Assembly (NCBI GenBank): GCA_020650975.1
Contig: JAIPMN010005124.1
Location: 1 to 32,274, forward strand
Length of the DNA: 32,274 nt
From: Apostichopus californicus
Taxonomy: Eukaryota > Echinodermata > Holothuroidea > Aspidochirotida > Stichopodidae
Reading direction: 5' to 3'
This document shows, in pieces, positions 1 to 11,861 of this stretch. Within the stretch, counting starts at the first letter, position 1. Every line of letters begins with the position of its first letter. The translations under genes and the position numbers were made by a program. The notes beneath the pieces were generated by a model, which worked only from the letters and a program-made list of their open reading frames with translations, did no database searches and was not told the origin of the DNA.

Positions 1-244
1 TGGCAAAGATAGTAACAAAAGATCACTATGTGATTACTCTGAACATGACACATGTTAGGTATTGCTTCGAAGTATAAGAACTGAGAATTCATGTCTCTTG
101 ACAGTGATTTAACACTGGAGTGTGTGCATTGTAATAAGACACTGTATTTGCCATTCAGACATATCTCAAAAGAATAATTAGTAAGTTTATGAAAATTAAG
201 TATTCCCATGAACTTGATGCTAAAAAGACAATGGAAGCTCAAAT
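1..244. other. non-coding flank, nothing recognised
   Basis: A+T-rich sequence left of the minus-strand open frame. I see no ORF with protein-like composition, no RNA gene and no clear repeat. It may be 3' flank of the minus-strand ORF that ends at 245. Confidence 0.4.
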
Positions 245-538
245 CTATGTTTCATTGTCGGAGTCATCACTCCAAGATGGTTCAGTACTTGAATCATCGA
301 CATCAAACTCGGAAGCCACGTCTGGTCGGCTACTTTGAAAATCTTCGCTCAGTTCCCCCTCTTGGAATAGATGATCTGGGAGAGCCGGTCCCTCAAACCA
401 GTCAGGGCTGTAGCACCCATTCTTGCTCTTCCATCCGTAGTTATGTGGATCCAAGCCAGGCAAGACTCTTCCTCGGAGTGTTAGAATTATAATGTGGGGA
501 ACTGTAATTCTTGCCCAGACCAGCAAATCCCAAAATAT
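245..538 (-). CDS. possible terminal exon or transposon-derived protein fragment
   Basis: The minus strand is open from a TAA at 539-541 to a TAG at 245-247, about 97 codons, with no good ATG near the start (the nearest start-like codon is TTG at 524-526). The translation looks protein-like: a hydrophobic beginning, then a Gly/Pro/Trp/Tyr-rich stretch (LPGLDPHNYGW, PDWFEGPALPD), then an acidic Ser/Asp/Glu tail ending DDSDNET. Such 'YGW...G...P.W' segments recall the C-terminal parts of transposon-associated proteins common in cnidarian and echinoderm genomes, but I cannot name a family. Read on the minus strand, an acceptor-like ATTACAG lies near 501-510, so this could be the last exon of a gene whose other exons lie to the right. 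None was recognised. The function is unknown, and it could be a decayed copy. Confidence 0.35.
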   Translation of the reverse strand: MFWDLLVWARITVPHIIILTLRGRVLPGLDPHNYGWKSKNGCYSPDWFEGPALPDHLFQEGELSEDFQSSRPDVASEFDVDDSSTEPSWSDDSDNET

Positions 539-719
539 TTAGAGGCTTAGGTGAAAGTGTTATCTTTATTTTGCTTAGAGCAGCGAATAGCTAAATAAGA
601 TAAAACACTGGTCTTAAAACACTGGTCTTGTGTACAGTAACTCCAATTTATGCTGGAATTAATATAATCATGAGCTTGAAATGTCATGTTACAAGGCACA
701 TATATCCAACTCTTTAGAC

Positions 720-1935
720 CCATATATAGGGCCACATTGGGCCACGTATTCTTTCTATCTGGTGGGACCTATGCAGAAGAAAATTTGTCTTGCATTGGCA
801 GTTCTTTACTCTGTGGAAAGAACCTTTGCATTTGATATTGGTTTTGTGTGGTACCAACTATGATTGATCATAGCCCATTTGGGGGCCCTTTTTTTAGTGT
901 GTCTGTTGGCCCCTTTGTAGCAGAAAATTTGTCTGGCATGAAGATTTCCAGTCTGTAAGATCAACCCGAACATTCCAAACGGTTTTGAGTGGTACCTTGT
1001 ATGTTTAATCTGGGTCAATGCTACGATAATGGGCATTTGGGCCATATTTGGGGGCGTCTGGCGGGCCCTTAGCAGCAGAAAATTTGTCTGGCATGGGCCA
1101 TTCAGTACTTTGTGGCATTCATGCATTAAGTTGACATTGGTTTCAAGTGGTAGCTCGTTCGTTTGATCAAATGCATTTTTAGGGGCCCTTTTGGGGCGTC
1201 GGGCGGGCCCTTTGTAGCAGAAAATTTGTCTGGCATGATGATTTCCATAGTCTGTAAGATCAACCCGAACATTCCAAACGGTTTTGAGTGGTACCTTGCA
1301 TGTTTAATCTGGATCAATGCTACGATAATGGGCATTTGGCCATATTTGGGGGCGTCTGGCGGGCCCTTAGCAGCAGAAAATTTGTCTGGCATGGGCCATT
1401 CAGTACTTTGTGGCATTCATGCATTAAGTTGACATTGGTTTCAAGTGGTACCTCGTTCGTTTGATCAAATGCATTTTTAGGGGCCCTTTTGGGGAGTCTG
1501 GCGGGCCCTTTGTAGCAGAAAATTTGTCTGGCATGATGATTTCCATAGTCTGTAAGATCAACCCGAACATTCCAAACCGGTTTTGAGTGGTACCTTGCAT
1601 GTTTAATCTGGGTCAATGCTACAATAATGGGCATTTGGGCCATATTTGGGGGCGTCTGGCGGGCCCTTAGCAGCAGGAAATTTGTCTGGCATGGGCCATT
1701 CAGTACTTAGTGGCATTCATGCATTAAGTTGACATTGGTTTCAAGTGGTACCTCGTTCGTTTGATCAGATGCATTTTTGGGCCCCCTTTAACCGGCCCCA
1801 GGGGCCACATGCAGCAGAGGGACCACGGCAGACATCCACTTTTGGATATACTGGGTTTTTCCACAAATGTTCCAATACTCAGATATTGGTACCTTGTTCG
1901 TTTGATCAAAGTGCACTGGGCTACCGGGCTACTAG
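720..1935. repeat. tandem array of a dimeric ~297-bp unit
   Basis: The phrase GTAGCAGAAAATTTGTCTGG recurs at about 917, 1214 and 1512, giving periods of 297 and 298 bp. A related phrase, AGCAGCAGAAAATTTGTCTGG, falls between the copies (near 1071, 1367 and 1667). The unit is therefore a dimer of two diverged ~150-bp monomers, each ending in GGTACC(T)...TTTGATCA and a GGGCCC-rich block. The left edge (about 720-900) and right edge (about 1790-1935) are degenerate monomers, while the central copies are nearly identical. Several open frames on both strands here are by-products of the repeat and are not annotated. Confidence 0.85.
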
Positions 1936-2490
1936 GTTAGAATCTTTGCTGTAAGTTACATGAAAACTTGCCAACTTCAGCAACTTTAATCGCATGGGTG
2001 ACCATCGTTAATGGTGATTCACCAACACCGCCCACACCCACTTCCGTTCCCCACTCCCACCGACGCAAGGCGACCCTATAATTGTCACCAGGCCTGGCTC
2101 CCGTACAGAATGTGCAGATCGCCTACTGTACCCCAGGTTTGTACCATATCACACATGTGTGCAAAGCCTTCATAGGACTGGCAAAGTTACGGGACATGGT
2201 AGCACTCCTTAAATTATTGATGACCATCCAACTTAGAATTAACTACGGACCAGCGCCAGGCCTGACGAGATAGAGGAGGGATCAATGAATGGGAGGGTGT
2301 ACATTCCCGGCCGGGACGCTGCGTCAATTATATACAGGGGACGGCAGGGAAACATAGGCGTAGGAACATTCTTAAATATTGGGAGGGGCGAATTTTTTTC
2401 AGAGGTGATGGAAGGAGTAAAGGACATATACCAACCTAAGCATCGACGGTGTGAATTTAGTGTTGGGATGGGGGTCTCGGAGATTTTTTT
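1936..2490. other. non-coding, nothing firmly recognised
   Basis: Unique-looking sequence after the satellite, with a C-rich patch (CACCAACACCGCCCACACCC) near 2020-2070. An open frame on + at 2285-2611 has no recognisable composition and runs into the decayed repeat that follows, so I do not call it a gene. Confidence 0.4.
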
Positions 2491-2770
2491 TTCAAATGAA
2501 ATGCCAATAGATATAATTTCCAGGCACATGCAGACAGCACAAACTACTATTTGTCAGCCGGGTGATGTTTTTATGGGTGGGTGCGGGTGTATCTCCTCGA
2601 GGAAGTTTTAAAATTCAATACCTGTAGATGAAATTTCCTGAAACAGGCTGACAGCCCAAAAAAAATGCATGTATAAACCTGTTTCCTTGCATTTGGGGGC
2701 GGGGAGGCTTCCCAATGTATTAAATTGAATACCTTTATATGTGATTTCCTGGTACCTGACACCCTATATT
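2490..2770 (+). repeat. three decayed ~110-bp tandem copies
   Basis: Three diverged blocks share the order AAATxxAATxCC - TATAGATATAATTTCC-like - CAGACAGC-like: about 2496-2540, 2610-2660 and 2719-2765. Between them are G-rich segments (GGGTGGGTGCGGG and GGGGGCGGGGAGG). The spacing is about 110-115 bp. This looks like an old minisatellite or the interior of a transposon. Confidence 0.45.
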
Positions 2771-5700
2771 AGTGCACCAAAGACACTATGCCCCCCCCCC
2801 CCCTTAGCCCTGTACTGCGCATAACTGCATCAACCTTTTGCGCATAGACTGCATTACATTATTTTTTACCTCCAAACCTTGGGGGTGGGGGTCGCCGCCC
2901 CAGATTCCGACCTGGGGACTGGCGCCCGTCCCCTGGTTCCCAAGCCTATAAAGGGAGGTCTGGAATAAAGAATAATTTCGAATATTCATGATATACCGTA
3001 CATAAGGAAAAATGAAGACGTCACAAAGGGAAATGGTTTGGAGTGGCGGAATCAGAATTTCAAGAGTTTCGGAAGGGGACGACAGCACTATGGGGTGGAG
3101 GGTAATATTTGGAAGTGCAGACACACACCTGTTTAATTAATGTGCACATTAGGGGGCATCCGGGGGAGCACCTTTCCCTTCCTCAATTCTAAATCCCGGA
3201 CTTATTTCGAAATGGAAACAACGTGATTAAAAGGAAGGTGGAGGGCAGGGGATAGGAAGCTTCCAAAAAGTGTGGGGGGGGGAGGCACAACATCAGAGGG
3301 GCACTTTCTCATTCCACAACCACCACTCGTTATGCTATAAGCCGATACACACCGGCCTAATCACTTAAATATATATGATGTGTTAGTATGCTATCAATAC
3401 TATTTATTGAGATTGTTTGTTGTTAACCGTGCTACAAAAAAAATGGGATGCCATTATAAAAGTAGCATGTACAGACTCAAAATAAATAATTAAACTAATA
3501 ATTAAACTAATATTAAATTAACAAAGGCTTAAGATATCCAAAAGACAGTTCTTCATCAAAGGGGCACATTTTAATTGCCAGTAGGGCACATTTGCTGTTT
3601 TGGAACAGAGTGGGGGGGGGGGGGCACACGTACGCGTGCTCCCAATGGCCCCGGCTCCTACCCCCTGGTCGAGGGTATGTGGTAATGTTCGATTTGACGT
3701 AATTTACTTATCGATTCATTTCGAGGTCAATACTTACTACATATCGCTTAAATAAAAGTTTATAAGAAACCAAAATTGGAGTAAAAACTGCAGGAAATAG
3801 GGAAAACTGCTGTTGAGCAATCTATAGATAGCTATGGTCACGGAGGTGGTGAAACTCCAGGGAAGTGACGGGGCCAGGAAAGGAGTGAGGTCATGTGAAT
3901 AGTTATCTGAAGTTTTTATTTTTTTTATTATTTCTCCAATCTTGATGATCATTTGCACCGGCCGGTCTTATCCCCATTTTCTTCGATTTGTATATCTTTG
4001 CTTGAGTTCTGTTATTTTTTAATGATTCTACGAATTCAATGTCCAACTGACTTTTAAGTTATTCAAAGTTACTATTCCGCCACCATATGCTGCCTGTAAT
4101 TCATAACAAAATAGAGCCGAAGGCACATTGCGATAAAGGTAAAACACCGTTCCTATAAATTTTAAAAAGTTGTCCTCTTTCTCTCTGCTGGTTTGATAAC
4201 TTCACCCAGGAAGGAACTTGGGCACGAAAAACCAAACTACCAAACGACTGATCCGCTCTCACTCCCAGTCCCCTTGCATCGAGATTGTGACTGTGTGATC
4301 ATCGTCAGGTGTGTATCACGATTCCCATCGAAATGGAACAGATACTATATGATCTGGTTTGATTGGCTTATAATTATATGATAATATAGTGTCAATCATT
4401 TTCAAGGAGCCTGAGTAATACTTCAAAATTCCCGAAGCTCCGCCTTCTTTCACAAGTAAAGTACGGATGCTAGTAAACAACATATGTTTGTTTCTACTCT
4501 AACATAATGTTCTTACGTAGTACTTTTAAATATGTTAACTTTTCGATATTAAAATCCATCCTCATGGGATTGAACTATCGAAAATATTGAATTATTAATT
4601 TCAAATTTGGTCAAATTTTGTGAACTTCATGCCAAATGTAAGGATTTTTGTATTATGCAAATTTCGATCCATCTGTGCATACTTTTATCCCATTTGGCTG
4701 CTATGCGGAGTATAATTACTCTTGTATCATGTGAACCGTCAGGCAAACGTGCATGGCCAACTTACATCTCAAGGGTCGAAGAACCAGGGTGCTTGTGATA
4801 TCCCGTACGGTTAGCAACTGATGCTCAACAAACGTAATGTTAATTGTAACACTGATGCAAAAACAGTAGCATTGGAGCCGGGATGGTGGGGTCGGGTTTA
4901 AGTATGTAACTTAAATAAACTTGCTGCAATACAAAAAAAAAACCCGGAATTGTTTAGCCTGCAAAAAAAATAAAAAAACGAAAGAACACGAAAATAGCCT
5001 AACATGCAGGTCAAGGAGGGCTTCAGTGGAACATCAACTAAATTTCTTTGTAGCACCATTTCCCCGCCATGCAATCCATCAGAAATGTCCTTCTAAGCCC
5101 CTGCATCAGGGCTATTTGCAGTATCACAGTGCAACGAGAAACTGTCGGGATTGAGTCGACTATGTTCCAGCAAGTCCAATTGTTGGATCACTCAGATGCG
5201 GCCCGATGATCTTAAATACCGGAACAATATAGTAACCCCGTACTTTGTGTTCAAATATAAGGACTTAAGTTTTGGCAACTTAGAAAAATCGTTAGTAGTC
5301 TACTAGTAAGTGGGCCCCAGCTGTTAGTACACCGCCTACGTCATTAGATACATGATATGATAAATACAGGCTCCAGCAAAATTATTGTCGATTCAACTCA
5401 CTAAGCGTTTATTAGTATCCAGGGGTATTTATTGGTTCGTTAACAGGAACATATGCTCAACGGTATACAGTATACAGTGACTAACATATGTGGGCTATGT
5501 TTATTAGGAAACAGTATGGTTTGTTACAGTGAACAGCTTGATGGGGGGAACGGTGAATTGTGGCATCGCAAGAAGTGTTGGGTATGCTAAAATGGGAACA
5601 GAAGTTAGAAAACAATACAAATTAAGCTCACTTTGTGACAATATTTGCTTCCACATTTAAGTTTGCTTCTATGATTTGACGAAGCTGCATGGGCGTGACG

Positions 5701-6382
5701 GGAATGAGGGAGGGGGGGGGGGGGTGGGGTGGGGAGGGGAGGGGAGGTTGTGCCAAACGGCTGTTGTGGATGATTATATGTTGTTGAAAGTTCTAGGCCT
5801 ATCACTCCACAGCACCACAGCAACATGGACAGTTTATTTATTTCAATTGACGTTATGATCTGATTGCATCCGCATCCGTGTGAATGATCTGCTTAAACGA
5901 AATATTTCAGATTTTTTGTGAAACCATTATCGCAATGGACTTAAAATGAAGTTAGAACTATTTTAAATTTATATAATAAATACTAATCTCCTCAGCGGCC
6001 GGCCTAGCTGCCGTCGAGCTTCAAAGAGAAATCTTCAAACAATGTTCAGTTAGTTATTTACTGATTGCAGTCTTGTGTGTCAGAAATTGATCCCTAATAC
6101 GATTGTCAATAACAAGGATCTGTGAAGTTTTTCCTTCCTAGCAACAGTCAACAGTCTTTAAAATGTTAACGATCATCGTAAATCACCATATTATAACATA
6201 TGAATTAATATCGCAGACTTAGGCTGATAATCCTGGACTTGTCGATTTTAAATCGGCAGCATCTTCAGTAGCCTATGGGAACTTGGGCAGTTAACATATT
6301 TTAAATCGGAAGGTCATCTACTGATTAGGTAGGCTGTACATAACTGAAACACAAGTGACCACTAATTGTGGGTACTGTTACT
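2771..6382. other. long non-coding stretch with G/C homopolymers
   Basis: There is no convincing coding exon in about 3.6 kb. G or C runs of about 10 or more occur near 2791, 3277, 3611 and 5709, several embedded in GGGGCAC-rich or GGGGAGG-rich contexts that resemble the ends of decayed DNA transposons. One example is the segment GTGCTCCCAATGGCCCCGGC near 3636. Short direct repeats such as GTATACAGTATACAGTG are near 5462. Open frames up to about 77 codons have biased or low-complexity translations and are treated as chance. Confidence 0.5.
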
Positions 6383-6765
6383 AAAGAACACAGTGGCGGA
6401 GCTAGGGGTATTGGTCAGGGGGGTCGAGAATGGTCCCTAGGGGCGCTTACGACACTATCTAAGCGGAGCGCCACCACGAGTTGGCGCGGAGCGTACAGAA
6501 ATTTTTTGAGTAAAGATACTCCCTAGATCGCCGGAAATGACCCTTTCCAGGCCTTGCTAATTTGCAGATAAACGAAGAATAAATAGGTGTCATCGCCAAC
6601 AAAATGTGACAAATGTCAGAAGGTAGATGTGAGCGCAATAAAAAAGTCAATAATCGCGAATAAGTAAAAGTGGTAAAAAGGGCGCCAGCAGTCCATTTGA
6701 GTCCGTCAGGGGGGGGGGGGCATCCGCCCCCCTGACTGTATGGACGCTCCGCCACTGAAAGAACA
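6383..6765. mobile_element. hAT-type MITE with 8-bp target duplication
   Basis: The element occupies 6391-6757 (367 bp). It begins CAGTGGCGGAGC and ends GCTCCGCCACTG, a perfect 12-bp terminal inverted repeat. It is flanked by identical 8-bp copies AAAGAACA at 6383-6390 and 6758-6765. An 8-bp duplication and CAG...CTG ends are the hAT hallmark. It encodes no transposase. Inside are TCAGGGGGG sub-terminal repeats, an imperfect palindrome GCGCCACCACGAGTTGGCGC near 6469 and a G run near 6710. Its core (CTATCTAAGCGGAGCGCCACC) is shared with the element at 17553. An open frame on the minus strand across it is an artefact. Confidence 0.92.
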
Positions 6766-8849
6766 GCTACAAGAACTTGAAACAGTGACCAACAAAGAAC
6801 GATGTCAACTGCTCTACTCAACTATTGTACTAAAACACAATGTTTTATTCAAATGGCGCTGTCAAGCTTCCGTATATATGACTTTTCTGCTGGTTGACTT
6901 TTACAAGTAGCGTATACCATATATATTTTTTTAATGTTTTTTATTACAATCGCCTACATACAGTAGACAGTATCAACAAGTAAGAAGTCAATCAGGCTAT
7001 CCGTAAAGCGCGTGCAGGGCATCTCGCCATTCCAGCAGGTTAACAACACCAACTCTGATGAAATACCGTATGTGGAATAACTTCACAGAAACATTCGCAG
7101 AAAAGTGTTTATATTAGTAGTCACAGTGTCTGATCTGGCAAGTCAGTCCAATGCGACAGTGTAACCAATGATTATTTGGAGTGTTGACGGGAGAAATCGA
7201 TCACACTAGCTTAAAACCACACAACCACTGGCAGGGGTTGACACCTGTGTTCACGAGGTAAGATTTAAGAAACAGTAAATTTGGCGATTTAGTGGCCGAT
7301 GGCATGTGATGTCTTCATATTGAAAAGCTTCCACGATAGAAAATAACCAACTGCTGAGGCTTTAATTAAATAATCAAAACATGTATGATCGTTGGGTCAA
7401 TAAGTTAGAGAAAGCAACTGTTACCATAGTTCAGTACAGGTCTAGGCTACATTAGCCATACAACATCATCTGTGGGTCCTCTGGGTCACGAGCCCATCTC
7501 AATAGTTTATTACAATGTCGGGTGTAGTGGAACTCGTTGAGCATGGACGATTTGGTTAGTAACGGTAGAATGAGAACCACGTCGAAAGTTGAGAAAGTCA
7601 AAGCTGTTGCTTCTGTTCACGTAGGTACAAGTACTTAGATCAACTTAGATTATGTTACACTAATATTACTTGATGTAGCTACTCCCCTAGGCCTAACTTC
7701 TAGGCCTACTGTAGGTAGTTACAAGTATACCTACTGTAGGACCAAATATGTTATTACAAAATAAGACGCTTCTTCATAGGAGATGGTTTAAGCTACAACT
7801 ACAGTTAAGTAGTTAGACTGAAACATTTACACATAACCTGAATTTAAAGCAAATGCACAAGTTTTACATTTTTGTTGGCAAGAGGAAATTTTTGTCATTT
7901 TGAGACATTTATGGTAAGCATAGGCCGATGTTTAATAGGTTGGCTTATGTTGTGTATTACTTGTCAAATTAATGGGAGAGGGGTGTAGGGTTCATTAAAG
8001 TCCTTACAACTTTCTGCTAGCGTCTTGCTGCATTACTTACTTGAAGCAGCGATTTAGCAGAATAGCCAAACATTTTCCCAAACGTAAATCAGGCCAATAC
8101 TTAGTGTTACTCAGAATAACTTTGCAATTTATTTCGACAAATGCTAATAGTGATAAAAAATTCTTATTACTTTCCACACCCAGACAATTTTCTGTTACGG
8201 TGTGAACATGGTTTCAACTTTTACTTTAATGAAAGTTGTCTAGTCAGGTAAATGAACTACCTTGTTTAATACCAGATCATTTTATACCAAAGAACACTAT
8301 CAAGAAATTGAAAAAAAAAATTATGAAATAGTTGCCTTCATACTGTATTTGAAAAGTGTTTCTGTGAGCTTCATTTGCACTTGAAGTAGATCATTGGAGC
8401 GGAGAGCTCTGTAAGATATTTATAGCAAGTTAAAATCTTGATCAGGTCAAGTAGCAAATTCCCCTTGACATAAACCTAGAAGAATGACTTGTGCATCAGC
8501 ATAATCCTAACACACTCCTTGAACTCCAAACTAGAAGCAAACACTTGACTCTTTCTCATCATAATGCATTAATTGTACTGTCAGGGATATTTCAATATAA
8601 CTCTATCAATGCAAAATCACTTCTTTTACTTTTTCTATTATGAATATCAACTACCATACTGTCTAAAACATTAATAATTAAACATAAAATCACATGACAT
8701 AACACACTAGAACATTCTTCAAGAGTACCACAGGCTTTTACAATCACCAGCATACTGAAATTTTATTAATATTACATTAAGTTTTACACCCATTATTCGG
8801 AGGAACGGTAGTTTGAAAATCAAACCATTCGTTGCAAAAGATATTTTAA
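6766..8849. other. non-coding, possible upstream region of the SYTL-like gene
   Basis: No ORF, RNA gene or clear repeat in about 2.1 kb. The part around 7480-7740 is somewhat richer in CpG than its surroundings and contains clustered CTAGGCCTA words. A far-upstream untranslated exon or promoter could lie here, but nothing in the sequence proves it. Confidence 0.35.
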
Positions 8850-9190
8850 TACAAGGAACCGGGGGGGGGGGAGCTGGGGGGCGACAGCCCCACAGTGAAA
8901 AATATGGGGGGGCGGAAGTATCATTCCGCCCCCCGCTCCGCAAGTCAGAAAACCCCTTTTTCATTTCCAAATGAGAAAAAAAACTCATTTGGAGCACCAA
9001 ATTGCATCTAAGGCCAGGTGAAAATGCAAAATTATTTACAAAATGGAGTGGGTGTTTGAAGTGTGCTATATTGCACCTAATTGCATCTGAGGCCACCTGG
9101 AAATGCAAAAAAAACCCTCGCCTTATACCCCTCCCCAGGTCGACCATCAGTCTTCAGCCGCCCACTCAAAAGTACCTTCCTACGCCACTG
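8850..9190. mobile_element. truncated DNA transposon relic
   Basis: The right end reads TTCCTACGCCACTG, the inverse of a CAGTGGCGTAGGAA terminus similar to that of the 6391 element. The interior has a G run (about 8864), GGGGGGCGACAGCCCC, a CCGCCCCCCGC block and a 79-bp direct duplication (ATTGCATCTAAGGCC at 9001 and ATTGCATCTGAGGCC at 9080). I find no matching left terminus or target duplication, so the left end is probably lost. The minus-strand open frame covering it is transposon noise. Confidence 0.55.
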
Positions 9191-11861
9191 TTTTAAAATG
9201 TAGCTGGTACAGACTGCAGGATTTTGGTAACCGTGGTATTCTATTGTACAGACATACAGTGTACATTATGCATCTAGTCAACTTCTCTCTCACTGAACTC
9301 GACTTAAGTGGACACAGGAATGAAGTGCTTGGATATTTTGCCGTACAGTTCTTTATCAGTAATGAAATAGTTCCAAGTGTTGCTGAATTATGTAAATATT
9401 AGTATATGATAAGATATTCCAAAACAAGACAGGTGTGTCATGAAATTGTGTACTTAAATGATCAAAAATGCACAGTGCAGAGGTACTGTATTATATGTGT
9501 ACTGAGTTACAGCACAGTTAACTGGCAATGCAACTAAAGTATGTAACAGTAGGTGGATGAATGTGTACAATCAACTTATGTTAATTGCCCCTGAGATTAT
9601 AATTATTCAAGACATTTTCAAATGTCTCTTCTCACTAATTTATATGCTTTTTTTTCTTTTTGGGACTTGCAGTAGTATTTCCACAGTAATGTAGACCTCT
9701 TTTAGGATGACTTTAGACAGAACATTTATTTTGATACATTACGGACAATTAAGACTTAATTTATATCAGTCGTTATTGAATTTCTGTAATACTTTCTGAC
9801 AAACGACATATTGAATTGTTGAATTCCTATTTAATCACTTTAATCTGTCACTTTCTTCCTAGAAAGTAGCAACACTTCATGCTTCTAGTTTAATGAACAC
9901 TGACATATTGAAACCATCCATCTAGCTGGGTAGCAACTACTTTACATTATAGTGCTTTAAAGCTAGTAGGAAGCTGTATACATTATTTTTTTATTAATTA
10001 CACATTGGGAATCAGAGCTCACCTTAATATACAAATATAGTGCAGTGGTATCACCATGATGGGGTACATGAGGGGTACAACCTCCCAAAATAGTTGGTCT
10101 CCCCCCCCCCCATTGCCATGTCCAAATAAACATATTGTAGGTTGACTTCTGATGACCATAAGTTTCTTACGCCTGCTACCTCAAAAATGCTGCAGATTTT
10201 AAGCTCTGGTCATCAATGAAAACTACAAAGCTTAAAGGGACCCAACCAAGGACCCAAGGGCTGGTCCCTAGAACCCAGACCAACATGATATGGGCTCCGC
10301 ACTCTCACTGCCACCTTTTGGGCCTACTTGCATTATACTCATGAATGTTCTGTGCCCCTTAGTGTTGCTTTCAATTTGCTGTGGCCTGCTGTATCACAGA
10401 GACAACGAAAGTTAACGATGGAATATTGCAAGTTATTGTGCTATTGTGCAAGTTACATAAAAGTTGTTAATTCACAAAGCCCATATCAGTGTATATATAG
10501 CCTTGAACACTTTGCCAGTCTGCAGTTTTAGTGAATTTCATTGGATGTGTGTAAATAGAGGTGAAATGCCACACAAGGACCTGTTATAACTTTATAAATT
10601 TCTAGCACTAAATGCACTGATATGGAACCAATAAAGGGAATTGTCATTACATTAGAATCAATATTGGGATGGATGAAAAAAGCCAAACGACTCAGAATTA
10701 ACTGTTGTATTGAATGACATTTACTTATTGTGCTTTATACAGTGAAGCGTATATTTGGAATCAACAACAAATACAAAATGGAGGTTATTTCACTGGCCTA
10801 AAGTTTGACTCAGTAGGTGACTGAAGCAGAACTCGAGGCATTAATGATTAATTCATATAATGTAGTACTGGGTTAATGCAGGGAGTTTTTATGACAACTC
10901 CCTGGTTAATGTGACCGCTCCTTGTGTAATGGTAATTTGATATAATAGCTATTACCAGCATGTGTAGTATTGTGTACTACTGCTATAGACGGTTGCATAT
11001 TTGCATACTGTATCATATTGTCGCATGCATCTCTTCTGTGATAGAGAGACTTTTATACTGCATTTTTAGTAGTTGTGTAAAACTTGTGCAAACACGGAGC
11101 ATTGAATGCTATATTGTCTGTACTGGTTTTGGCTATAAACTGTTCTTGATATGGTTAACTGGCTTTATACACTATAACTTCAAATCTGGCTGATTTACAT
11201 TGTAGTAAAGTTCTGCTGTACAGTTTCAATTGTCAAAAGTAGGGTTCAACTTTACACTTGGTGCACATCAGATAATACTCTAGTTCTTAGAGGTGTAACA
11301 CGTACTGCTCTAGTGAACAACAATCGCGATTGGTATTTTCAAAAAGAAAAGAGTAAAGTCATAGATCCTTGAAAATCTACCCCATTGATCCCAAAAGATT
11401 ACTTTTGTGTATATATCATTGTAATCCGCATTTAAGTACATTTCATTGGATGATGAATAACCTTCTGTATGAACTACCATTCACCTATACAAACTGAGTA
11501 ATGGTAAGCTATGTAGTTCGCTGACATAGTTATATGTGCAGTATATGACTGTAGGATGTGTGATGTATTTGTGGGAAGTAAATCTTGTTCTGGTCAGTCT
11601 TACCTTTTAATGTCTTCATTTCAATTCTATGTAACCACAGGTATGTGTCTAAGGTATTTTCTAGGTAACAATGCATACATCTGATAGTGCATACACTATA
11701 TACACTGACATTAACTTGCTATATATGTTGCTGTACAAATGCAAAAGTGTCTATCAATGTCTAATAAATCGAAGAACCTAAGTATTTCAAATGTAATATG
11801 ACAAGTGAAATTAAGACACAACAATTATTACATTCAGTCAGTCTGAAAAGTGAGGATATTA
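9191..11861. other. long non-coding stretch, nothing recognised apart from a tiny insertion
   Basis: About 2.7 kb of A+T-rich sequence without a convincing exon. A C run lies near 10100, next to GGGGTACATGAGGGGTACAACC, which may be old transposon sequence. The 26-bp inverted-repeat insertion at 10879 is listed separately. The open frames at 9103-9402, 10328-10531 and 10960-11193 look like chance. Confidence 0.45.
10872..10911. mobile_element. 26-bp inverted-repeat insertion with 7-bp flanking duplication
   Basis: The segment 10879-10904 has 9-bp perfect inverted ends (CAGGGAGTT...AACTCCCTG) separated by 8 bases. It is bracketed by direct GTTAATG copies at 10872-10878 and 10905-10911. This has the form of a minimal transposon relic (CAGGG ends as in hAT). 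It would also form a stable hairpin. A chance hairpin is possible. Confidence 0.4.

Noticed and set aside
2285..2611. 108-codon open frame on +
   Set aside because: It overlaps decayed tandem repeats and homopolymers, and its translation has no recognisable motif or splice signals.
6459..6821. 120-codon open frame on -
   Set aside because: It lies across the hAT MITE and its target duplication; it is a chance frame in transposon DNA.
7514..7560. Short ATG frame in a CpG-richer patch, considered as a first exon of the SYTL-like gene
   Set aside because: Stops after about 14 codons with no clear donor; the promoter cannot be placed from sequence alone.
8719..9147. 142-codon open frame on -
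   Set aside because: Covers a truncated transposon with G/C runs; the Pro-rich translation comes from the homopolymer.
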